From: GCA-002731945 sp913047775
GTDB lineage: Bacteria > Pseudomonadota > Alphaproteobacteria > MED-G09
Direction of reading: 5' to 3'
DNA length: 11,635 bases
NCBI GenBank assembly: GCA_913047775.1
Contig: CAJWUE010000045.1
Span: forward strand, 1 to 11,635
Shown here: piece after piece, positions 6,171 through 11,635 of the stretch
How positions within the stretch are numbered: position 1 is the stretch's first letter
How the letters are laid out: every line of letters starts with the position of its first letter
Program-made: the position numbers and the translations under genes
Notes under the pieces: generated by a model
Told to the model about the DNA's origin: nothing
What the model saw: the letters and a program-made list of their open reading frames with translations, nothing else
Databases searched by the model: none

Positions 6171-6530
6171 ATGAAAAAATCTTTAGTTGTTTCGGGTAAT
6201 GCATATCTTTCTGAAGAGAAAAGTAAAAAAGACATAAGATTTTTTACGAAGGATGAGCTGAATATTATTTTATCTTTATATGCAAGGGGTGTTTCGTCTG
6301 GCGATTGGAAGGATTATGCAATAGACGCACTCAAAGATAAGACCTCCTTTTCAATTTATAAACATGCGAGTGAAATGCCAGTCTTACGTTTGACAAAAAA
6401 TTACAAATCGAAAAATATTAAAGAAAGATGGAAGATTATCTCAATGTCTGGTCAAGAACTGAAGAGAAACAAGAACCTCAATGCCTTAATAAAGTTCTTG
6501 AACCAAAAAAAACTTTCTTTAGTCAAATAA
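6171..6530 (+). CDS. DUF2794 family protein, function unknown
   Basis: I recognise this as DUF2794, a small soluble family of Alphaproteobacteria without an assigned role. From ATG at 6171 it has 119 residues. Family-like features are FFTKDELNIILSLYARGVSSGDWKDYAID (about 22-50) and SFSIYKHASEMPVLRL (about 57-72), with a basic C-terminal half rich in lysine. No signal peptide or membrane segment is seen. I chose 6171 because AAGGA (6158-6162) lies eight bases upstream. The earlier in-frame ATG at 6126 adds 15 residues but has no ribosome binding site and lies only nine bases after a TATAAT at 6111-6116. The gene sits behind the acnA terminator and converges on the Bax inhibitor-like gene, 15 bases away. 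Confidence 0.82.
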   Translation: MKKSLVVSGNAYLSEEKSKKDIRFFTKDELNIILSLYARGVSSGDWKDYAIDALKDKTSFSIYKHASEMPVLRLTKNYKSKNIKERWKIISMSGQELKRNKNLNALIKFLNQKKLSLVK

Positions 6531-6545
6531 CAAATTCAATATAAA

Positions 6546-7265
6546 TTAGTTTCGTCTTCCCATGAATTGAAGAAGAAAAAGAAATAAATTTATGAAATCC
6601 AAATAAAGTGTTAATGCACCCATAATTGCGGATTTTTCAGCTACTGCCTCTCCACTATGTTGGACTCTATTTATCCAGTCTCTTTTAAGCTTTTGAGTAT
6701 CCCAAGCAGTCAAGCCAGCGAAAATGATTACTCCTAAAACGCTAACAATGAAGTGTAATTGCGCGCTTCCAATAAACATATTAACGACCGAAGCTATAAT
6801 AATACCTATCAGTCCCATTATTAAAAATGTCCCCATGGCTGAAAGATCTTTTTTGGTTGTATAACCCCATATACTTAATCCGGCAAAGGCACCAGCGGTG
6901 ATAAAAAAGGTTTGGAATATAGCCGTTCCAGTATAAGCAAGAAATATATAGGATAAAGAAAGACCCATAAGTCCAGCAAATACCCAGAAAACCGATTGAG
7001 CCCTGGAAACAGTCATATTGTTTATTCGCGAAGCAAAATAAAGGACAACTCCAAGTGGCGCTAGCATTATGACAAATATCAAAGGTGTACTTGCTAAAGA
7101 TACATAAATGCCAGACGATGCTCCAAACCAAGCAACTATACCTGTAAGTGCCAATGCAGCAGACATATAGTTATATATCCTCAACATGTGTGCTCTTAAA
7201 CCTTCATCAATATACGCCTGATCAACAGCTCTAGTTGAAGTATTCATTCTATTAAAATCACTCAT
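6546..7265 (-). CDS. Bax inhibitor-1/YccA-YbhL family membrane protein
   Basis: This is an inner-membrane protein of the BI-1 (TMBIM, UPF0005) family; bacterial members have been linked to ion or proton leak and membrane-protein quality control, but the role of this one is not known. Its 239 residues form about seven hydrophobic helices (near 32-50, 62-80, 90-110, 113-133, 144-163, 168-187 and 213-234) after a polar 30-residue N-terminus. Family marks include the IFAGLTAWDTQKLK segment (181-194) with Asp189, and the ALTLYLDFINLFLFLLQFMGRRN-like end typical of YbhL proteins. GGAG (7277-7274) lies eight bases before the ATG. It is a single-gene unit with its own likely promoter, divergent from the pterin dehydratase gene. 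Confidence 0.93.
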   Translation of the reverse strand: MSDFNRMNTSTRAVDQAYIDEGLRAHMLRIYNYMSAALALTGIVAWFGASSGIYVSLASTPLIFVIMLAPLGVVLYFASRINNMTVSRAQSVFWVFAGLMGLSLSYIFLAYTGTAIFQTFFITAGAFAGLSIWGYTTKKDLSAMGTFLIMGLIGIIIASVVNMFIGSAQLHFIVSVLGVIIFAGLTAWDTQKLKRDWINRVQHSGEAVAEKSAIMGALTLYLDFINLFLFLLQFMGRRN

Positions 7266-7310
7266 TACACTAACTCCGTTCTATTCTTTTTCTAGACTAA
7301 TCTTAATATT

Positions 7311-7339
7311 GTTATAACAATGATTTTATTCAACCCCAA
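7311..7339 (-). promoter_or_regulatory. Probable promoter of the BI-1 family gene, with a palindrome over its -10
   Basis: On the minus strand TTGGGG (plus 7339-7334) and TATAAC (plus 7316-7311) are separated by 17 bases. A perfect 14-bp palindrome, ATTGTTATAACAAT at 7308-7321, covers the -10 hexamer and is a candidate operator. The predicted transcript has a leader of roughly 40 bases. Confidence 0.5.
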
Positions 7340-7394
7340 ATAATTAATTGTAAAATTTATGTTACTGGTTGAAAAATAATGACGGAGTAAAAAT

Positions 7395-7679
7395 ATGACT
7401 ACGAAACTATCTACAAAAAAGCGACAAGAGGCCCTCAAAACCTTAAGGGGCTGGAAAAAAACTAAAGGTAGAAATGCTATCGAAAAGAATTTTATTTTTA
7501 AAGATTTTAAAGTAGCTTTCAGTTGGATGACAAAAATTGCACTTATTGCAGAAAAAATGGACCACCATCCAGAATGGTTTAACGTCTATAATAAAGTTGA
7601 AGTTAAGCTATCAACCCATGATTCCGGTGGTATAACCGAATTAGATATTACAATGGCAAAAGAAATGAATAAATCCTGA
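7395..7679 (+). CDS. phhB: Pterin-4a-carbinolamine dehydratase
   Basis: The enzyme dehydrates 4a-hydroxytetrahydrobiopterin, helping recycle the pterin cofactor of aromatic amino-acid hydroxylases; in many bacteria without such hydroxylases its role is less clear. The 94-residue length is typical. The active-site motif is EKMDHHPEWFNVYNKVEVKL (residues 53-72) with His57, His58 and Pro59. A third family histidine is His75 in STHD, followed by GGITELDI. GGAG at 7384-7387, seven bases before ATG, supports the start. No phenylalanine hydroxylase gene is in the window, so the symbol reflects the family and not a demonstrated partner. It is divergent from the BI-1 gene and converges on the short-chain dehydrogenase with a 59-base gap lacking a clear terminator. 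Confidence 0.93.
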   Translation: MTTKLSTKKRQEALKTLRGWKKTKGRNAIEKNFIFKDFKVAFSWMTKIALIAEKMDHHPEWFNVYNKVEVKLSTHDSGGITELDITMAKEMNKS

Positions 7680-7738
7680 ATATTCACAGGGAGGAATGTT
7701 TAAATTAAGGAAAAATTAACTCCATTAGCTTAGATCAA

Positions 7739-8524
7739 TTATCTAGGCGCCATTCTAATAGCCCCGTCAAGTCTAATGCATTCTCCATTCATCATTTCGT
7801 TTTCGCATAAATGCCTAGCCAAAGCTGCATATTCTTCAGGATAACCTAATCGGGATGGAAATGGAATCTGAGCGCCAAGTGACTGTTTTAACTCATCTGG
7901 AGCACCAGAAAAAAGCGGTGTATCAAAAAGACCTGGTAAAATCGTGTTCACTCTTATCCCCTCTCTAGATAAATCTCTAGCAACAGGAAGGGTCATTCCA
8001 ACTATGCCTCCCTTTGATGCGGAGTAAGCCGCCTGTCCAATCTGTCCATCTTGGGCAGCAACCGATGCAGTATTCACAACAGCTCCCCTTCCCCCGTCAT
8101 CAGTTACAGGATCAAGACTCATCATGCCTGCTGCCGAATGAGCAATACACCTAAAAGTCCCTACAAGGTTAATTTGTATAATTAAATTAAAGGGGTCAAG
8201 GGGGTGCGGAACTATCTCGCCCGTTTTCTTGTCTCTAGACGCGGTCTTGATTGCAATACCAGTTCCCGCACAATTAATAAGTATCCTCTCTTGGCCATTT
8301 TCTTTTCTTGCTTTTTCAAAACCCTTCACGACACTTTCTTCCTCGGTAACATTAACCTCACAGAATGTGCCGTTAATTTCAGAAGCTACGGCTTCTCCTT
8401 TCTCGACATTAAGGTCAAATAATGAACATTTTGCACCACGCTTAGAAAGCTCACGGGCTGTAGCCTCTCCTAAACCTGAAGCACCTCCAGTAATTACGGC
8501 ACTTATATTTTCATCTACTTGCAT
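7739..8524 (-). CDS. Short-chain dehydrogenase, type II 3-hydroxyacyl-CoA dehydrogenase (HSD10-like)
   Basis: This is a classical NAD-dependent SDR of 261 residues. It has the dinucleotide motif TGGASGLG (12-19), Asp37 positioned to favour NAD, NCAG (84-87), and the catalytic set Asn119, Ser154, Tyr167 and Lys171 (SxxxxxxxxxxxxYSASK). The stretches GQIGQAAYSASKGGIVGMTL, IPFPSRLGYPEEYA and IRLDGAIRMAP closely follow animal HSD10 and bacterial short-chain 3-hydroxyacyl-CoA dehydrogenases, which oxidise hydroxyacyl-CoAs in fatty-acid or isoleucine breakdown. The insert SRDKKTGEIVPHPLD (96-110) is also HSD10-like. AGGAG (8535-8531), six bases upstream, supports the start. It is the last gene of a minus-strand operon, 15 bases after the EamA transporter. 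The exact substrate is inferred from family only. Confidence 0.9.
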   Translation of the reverse strand: MQVDENISAVITGGASGLGEATARELSKRGAKCSLFDLNVEKGEAVASEINGTFCEVNVTEEESVVKGFEKARKENGQERILINCAGTGIAIKTASRDKKTGEIVPHPLDPFNLIIQINLVGTFRCIAHSAAGMMSLDPVTDDGGRGAVVNTASVAAQDGQIGQAAYSASKGGIVGMTLPVARDLSREGIRVNTILPGLFDTPLFSGAPDELKQSLGAQIPFPSRLGYPEEYAALARHLCENEMMNGECIRLDGAIRMAPR

Positions 8525-8539
8525 TCTTTTCTCCTTTAA

Positions 8540-9457
8540 TTAAATTTCATCCACTTTCGAAGTCGAAGACGGCTTGATTTTAGCTTCTCTTCTCAGAATG
8601 TACAGTGTCGTTGCAATAATTATTAGCGATCCAAGTAAAGTATTAATTCCAAAAATGATTCCAAAAATTAAGAAATCAATACTCGCCCCCATTAACAATC
8701 TAACATAATCAATAGGAGCAATAACTGAGGCTTCTCCTATAGCATATGCCCTTATAAAGAAATTATGAGCTATTGAAGCACAAATAGCCATTATTAAGAT
8801 AAGGATCAATTGTTCCATATTTGGATTTACCCAATAAAGAACAGCCGGGATGATCATTATAGGGACACTAATGACATTCGAATAAAACATAAGGGTGATT
8901 GGTTTATCATATTTAGAAACTATCTTTACCAATATAGCCGCAAAAGCAAAAGCAAACGCTGCCCCTAAAGCCGAAAAAGAAGCCAGGTTATATTCACCTG
9001 TTGGCTTTACCATTATTATGACGCCGAAAAAACCTATTAAGGTAGCCAACGACCTACGGGGTCCAACCTTCTCATTAAGAAAAATCACTGCCAATGGGAC
9101 CAAAAAGAGAGAGCTAGAAAAACGTATAGCCTGAGCATCAGCCAAAGGCATATTTATAATGGCATAAAAACCCATCATGATACCCAAAGCGCTTACGGTA
9201 CCTCTGACCAGTTGTAAGAGTGGGACCTTGGTGGTTACACCATTCTGGTCCTTACCAGCTTTCAATAAAAATGGAGATATTATAATTAGGCTGAAAAGAG
9301 AACGAAAAAATGCAACTTGAAACGCATGTAGATCAGATCCTAAGTATTTTGCTATTCCCGCCATTGCGGTGAAGGCAAGTGCAGACAAAAACATCCAAGA
9401 AGCTCCTTGCAAATTATTAGGTAAGGTTGCAAAAGAGCTGGCAAGGCTTTTAAACAT
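8540..9457 (-). CDS. EamA/DMT-family transporter
   Basis: This integral inner-membrane protein of the drug/metabolite transporter superfamily has 305 residues and about ten hydrophobic helices arranged as two EamA repeats (about 18-150 and 162-290). Features include the repeat-1 end PLAVIFLNEKVGPRRSLATL with the conserved Glu before helix 5, followed by GFFGVIIMVKP. The repeat-2 region APIDYVRLLMGASIDFLIFG replaces the usual loop. Substrate cannot be read from sequence; relatives export amino acids, nucleobases or other small metabolites, and some import S-adenosylmethionine. The ATG directly follows the stop of the upstream quinone-reductase-like gene, with AAGG inside that gene as a weak ribosome binding site, so translation is probably coupled. 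Position between two oxidoreductases suggests a shared metabolite, but that is inference. Confidence 0.9.
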   Translation of the reverse strand: MFKSLASSFATLPNNLQGASWMFLSALAFTAMAGIAKYLGSDLHAFQVAFFRSLFSLIIISPFLLKAGKDQNGVTTKVPLLQLVRGTVSALGIMMGFYAIINMPLADAQAIRFSSSLFLVPLAVIFLNEKVGPRRSLATLIGFFGVIIMVKPTGEYNLASFSALGAAFAFAFAAILVKIVSKYDKPITLMFYSNVISVPIMIIPAVLYWVNPNMEQLILILIMAICASIAHNFFIRAYAIGEASVIAPIDYVRLLMGASIDFLIFGIIFGINTLLGSLIIIATTLYILRREAKIKPSSTSKVDEI

Positions 9458-10462
9458 TTATACCTTAACCTGAACGATAACTTTCCCTTTGGCCTTTCTA
9501 TGAGCTAGATCTTCTATTGCTTTATGACCTTCTTTTAAAGGATACGTAGATGATATATGAGGTCTTAATAAACCTTTTTCAAACATCTCCATTAACTCTT
9601 TTATGTTTTTATTATGGGCTTCAGGCGATCTTCCCTTAAATGCTCCCCAAAATACTCCAACAATCTGGCACCCTTTCAGAAGAGACAAATTTAGTGGAAT
9701 CCTAGGAATATCACCAGCAGCAAATCCTATAACTAAATAACGACCTTCCCAAGCAGTCGCCCTTAAAGATGGTTCAGCATAATCTCCACCAACAGGATCA
9801 TAAACTACATCAGCCCCTTTTCCATTTGTAAGTTCTTTTATCCGGTCCGAAAATTTTTTTTGTTCTTCCCTCTCCATCTTTCCGGTGGAATAAAGTAAAG
9901 TTTTATCTGCACCATGATCTTTACATATTGATAGTTTCTCTTCTGAGGAGGCAGCCGCTATCACTTCTGCACCCATTGCTTTTCCTATTTCTATTGCAGC
10001 AAGACCTACACCACCAGCTGCTCCGAGAACAAATAAAGTTTCCCCAGCCTGAATTTTTGCCCTATCTTTTAGAGCATGGTGTGATGTTCCATATGTCATT
10101 AAAAATGCTGCACCAATGTCATGACTCATGGTATCTGGAATAGTTGTAATTGCCCCGCGATCAACAGCAATTTTCTCAGCAAAAGCTCCGAAACCTGATG
10201 AAACGATCACTCTGTCGCCTTTTTTCAAATCAGAAATATTTTTTCCTATTTCCGTTATTACGCCAGAAGCCTCTCCACCAGGAGCAAAAGGTAGTTCAGG
10301 TTTAAATTGGTATTTATCTTCAATCATTAAAACATCTGGAAAATTAACGGACGCCGAATATATGTCAACTAAGACTAAATTATCATCCATCTTAGGGTCT
10401 TCTATATCACGATAGGTTAAACTTTCTGGTGGACCATATTTTTCGCACAAAAGAGCTTTCAT
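9458..10462 (-). CDS. Zinc-independent MDR oxidoreductase, NADPH:quinone reductase-like
   Basis: This 334-residue medium-chain dehydrogenase belongs to the quinone oxidoreductase (QOR) branch. A GroES-like N-terminal domain has SASVNFPDVLMI (36-47) and LPFAPGGEASGVI (57-69). The Rossmann domain carries the AAGGVG nucleotide motif (148-153) and VIAAASSEEKL (167-177), followed by GADVVYDPVGG. The cysteine/histidine zinc ligands of alcohol dehydrogenases are absent, as expected for QOR. Family members reduce quinones, enones or enoyl-CoA-type substrates with NADPH; this one is unassigned. AGGAG (10473-10469) lies six bases before the ATG. It is the first gene of a three-gene minus-strand operon with the EamA transporter and HSD10-like dehydrogenase, consistent with acyl-CoA or branched-chain catabolism, though no direct evidence is visible. 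No convincing promoter hexamers were found upstream. Confidence 0.91.
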   Translation of the reverse strand: MKALLCEKYGPPESLTYRDIEDPKMDDNLVLVDIYSASVNFPDVLMIEDKYQFKPELPFAPGGEASGVITEIGKNISDLKKGDRVIVSSGFGAFAEKIAVDRGAITTIPDTMSHDIGAAFLMTYGTSHHALKDRAKIQAGETLFVLGAAGGVGLAAIEIGKAMGAEVIAAASSEEKLSICKDHGADKTLLYSTGKMEREEQKKFSDRIKELTNGKGADVVYDPVGGDYAEPSLRATAWEGRYLVIGFAAGDIPRIPLNLSLLKGCQIVGVFWGAFKGRSPEAHNKNIKELMEMFEKGLLRPHISSTYPLKEGHKAIEDLAHRKAKGKVIVQVKV

Positions 10463-10522
10463 AATTATCTCCTAAAATAAATATTACTCTTGTTTAAACC
10501 CTAAAAAAGATAACGCCAAGAA

Positions 10523-10551
10523 TTTAAAAAGGTACTTGCCCAAGCTAGAAT
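10523..10551 (+). promoter_or_regulatory. Candidate promoter for the trmH-like gene and rlmN
   Basis: TTTAAA (10523-10528) and TAGAAT (10546-10551) are 17 bases apart, matching the consensus hexamers at four and five of six positions. Transcription would start near 10558, giving a leader of only about 14 bases. No Shine-Dalgarno sequence is visible in it. Confidence 0.33.
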
Positions 10552-10571
10552 AGTCGCTTATCCCTATATAC

Positions 10572-11057
10572 ATGCGAGGATATTTTGGATTTGGAGCTGA
10601 AGGTATATCTAAACCCATGAATATGGGAAATTTGGTACGGTCCGCTCATGCGTTTGGCGCTAAATTTGTCTTTACTATCTCGGCTCACTATTCCGTTAGA
10701 GAAGGGCGTTCCGATACTTCCAAGGCCCCTAACCACCTTCCTTGGTATGATTGGGATAGTCCAGAAGAAATGAATTTACCGGACAAATGTAAATTGGTAG
10801 GGGTAGAGCTTGTCAATGATGCAATAGAATTACCTTCTTTTCATCACCCTAACCAGGCAGCATATATTGTAGGCCCTGAATTAGGTTCTCTTTCCAAGAA
10901 AATTACTGAAAAATGCAACTATGTAATAAAAATTCCAACTAAGTTTTGTCTCAATGTACAAATTGCGGGCGCTATAGTTATGTACGATAGAATTAGGACT
11001 TTGGGTAGTTTTGCAACACGTCCTGGGTTGCCGGGGGGACCAAAAAATGAGAAATAA
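10572..11057 (+). CDS. SpoU/TrmH-type RNA 2'-O-methyltransferase, target unassigned
   Basis: SPOUT-fold enzymes of this family methylate ribose 2'-O positions of tRNA or rRNA using S-adenosylmethionine bound in a trefoil knot. The protein has 161 residues. Motif 1 lies around MNMGNLVRSAHAFGA (16-30) with Asn20 and Arg23. Motif 2 is YIVGPELGSLS (98-108). Motif 3 is IPTKFCLNVQIAGAIVMYDR (121-140), where Phe-Cys replaces the more usual residues before Leu-Asn. The N-terminal substrate-binding extension of TrmH/RlmB is missing, so this is the short form. The start MRGYFGFG matches what I know of alphaproteobacterial relatives; the frame is closed by TAG at 10551, and no ribosome binding site is seen. 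Its end overlaps rlmN by 11 bases, pointing to a joint RNA-modification unit. Confidence 0.88.
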   Translation: MRGYFGFGAEGISKPMNMGNLVRSAHAFGAKFVFTISAHYSVREGRSDTSKAPNHLPWYDWDSPEEMNLPDKCKLVGVELVNDAIELPSFHHPNQAAYIVGPELGSLSKKITEKCNYVIKIPTKFCLNVQIAGAIVMYDRIRTLGSFATRPGLPGGPKNEK

Positions 11058-11635
11058 AGAAAAAATCAACCGAGAACTAAAGAGTCTTTCTGGGTTAAAC
11101 AGGTCAGAACTCGCAAAAGAGCTTTCTTTTATGAATATCCAAGACTCAAAGATCAATATGCGCATAGGTCAAATCTGGAATTGGCTATACGCCAGAGGGG
11201 CAAAATCTATAGATGAAATGACAAACCTGTCTAAAGAATTTCGAGAGAAACTTAAAAAAAGGTTCGACTTGAAAAGGCCAAAAATTGTTAAGCAAGAAAT
11301 CTCAACGGACGGTACTAGAAAATGGTTAATTCGATTCCTCGACGGATCAGAAATTGAAACTGTTTATATTCCTGATGAAGATCGGGGAACATTATGTGTT
11401 TCAAGCCAAGTTGGATGTACATTAAACTGTACTTTTTGTTATACAGGAACACAACGATTAGTTAGAAATCTAACTTCACAGGAAATAATTTCTCAATTAA
11501 TTATTGCTAAAGACACCCTGAAAGAATGGAATAAACCTATAAGACAAATTACTAATATTGTAATGATGGGCATGGGGGAGCCTTTATATAATTTTGAAAA
11601 CGTAAGAGACGGTATATTAACTTTTTCTGACGATG
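11047..11635 (+). CDS. rlmN: Dual-specificity 23S rRNA/tRNA adenine-C2 methyltransferase (3' end cut)
   Basis: RlmN is a radical-SAM enzyme that makes m2A at position 2503 of 23S rRNA and, in E. coli, at position 37 of a set of tRNAs. I translated it from ATG at 11047; 196 codons are in the window, about half of a typical RlmN. A N-terminal accessory domain (SLSGLNRSELAKEL, then RIGQIWNWLYARGAKSIDEM) precedes VYIPDEDRGTLCVSSQVG. Radical-SAM cysteines are 124, 128 and 131 (GCTLNCTFC), and Cys117 corresponds to E. coli Cys118, one of the two further essential cysteines. GMGEP at 175-179 is the SAM-binding motif. GGGGGGA (11033-11039), inside the overlapping trmH-like gene, sits seven bases before the ATG and is a strong ribosome binding site. 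The essential C-terminal cysteine lies beyond the window. Confidence 0.96.
   Translation, partial: MRNKEKINRELKSLSGLNRSELAKELSFMNIQDSKINMRIGQIWNWLYARGAKSIDEMTNLSKEFREKLKKRFDLKRPKIVKQEISTDGTRKWLIRFLDGSEIETVYIPDEDRGTLCVSSQVGCTLNCTFCYTGTQRLVRNLTSQEIISQLIIAKDTLKEWNKPIRQITNIVMMGMGEPLYNFENVRDGILTFSDD

Noticed and set aside
7680..7738. Terminator or mini-ORF (GGAGG then ATG at about 7697) between the two convergent genes
   Set aside because: Only weak, short complementarity was found and the mini-ORF is seven codons; nothing supportable.
8229..8543. Plus-strand open frame of about 100 codons opposite the SDR and similar frames opposite acnA, the QOR gene and the trmH-like gene
   Set aside because: Antisense to clearly recognisable proteins, no family resemblance, no ribosome binding sites; shadow frames.

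Overview
The window looks like chromosomal DNA of an AT-rich alphaproteobacterium. The support is gene content and gene style: an S16 protein with an Ala/Pro/Glu/Lys-rich tail, a DUF2794 protein (a family I know mainly from Alphaproteobacteria), CcmG next to AcnA (a recurrent alphaproteobacterial neighbourhood), and a compact TrmH-type methyltransferase starting MRGYF. Genes are tightly packed, with two stop/start junctions of zero spacing, one 11-base overlap, and intergenic gaps below about 200 bases. This suggests a streamlined, possibly marine lineage, but genus cannot be fixed from sequence reading alone. No mobile element, CRISPR array, tRNA or rRNA gene is visible, and no stretch over 300 bases lacks a gene.

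Layout. At the left edge, on the minus strand, is the start of rpsP (30S protein S16), cut by the window inside an 18-base tandem repeat and preceded by a probable promoter and a structured leader of about 110 nt. Divergent from it, dapF (lysine and peptidoglycan precursor synthesis) and mtaB (tRNA ms2t6A37) form a coupled plus-strand pair. A minus-strand ccmG-like thioredoxin (cytochrome c maturation) converges on mtaB and is divergent from acnA. acnA has a near-consensus promoter and appears to begin at a non-AUG codon. A bidirectional-looking terminator follows acnA. Next comes a roughly 60-base segment with one perfect 9-bp hairpin and a second, weaker one, which could encode a small RNA on the minus strand. 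Then come a DUF2794 gene (+), a convergent Bax inhibitor-1/YbhL membrane protein (-), and a pterin-4a-carbinolamine dehydratase (+).

From 7739 to 10462 a minus-strand operon encodes, in transcription order, an NADPH:quinone-reductase-like MDR protein, an EamA/DMT-family transporter and an HSD10-like short-chain dehydrogenase. The right edge holds a plus-strand RNA-modification pair: a SpoU/TrmH-type methyltransferase overlapping rlmN, which runs off the window.

Themes. Most genes are core housekeeping: translation (rpsP, mtaB, trmH-like, rlmN), central carbon (acnA), cell wall/lysine (dapF) and respiration (ccmG). I did not find a clearly new multi-gene system. The most interesting points are the apparent AUU (or AUA) start of acnA, the three-hairpin element behind acnA, and the possible rpsP leader RNA.
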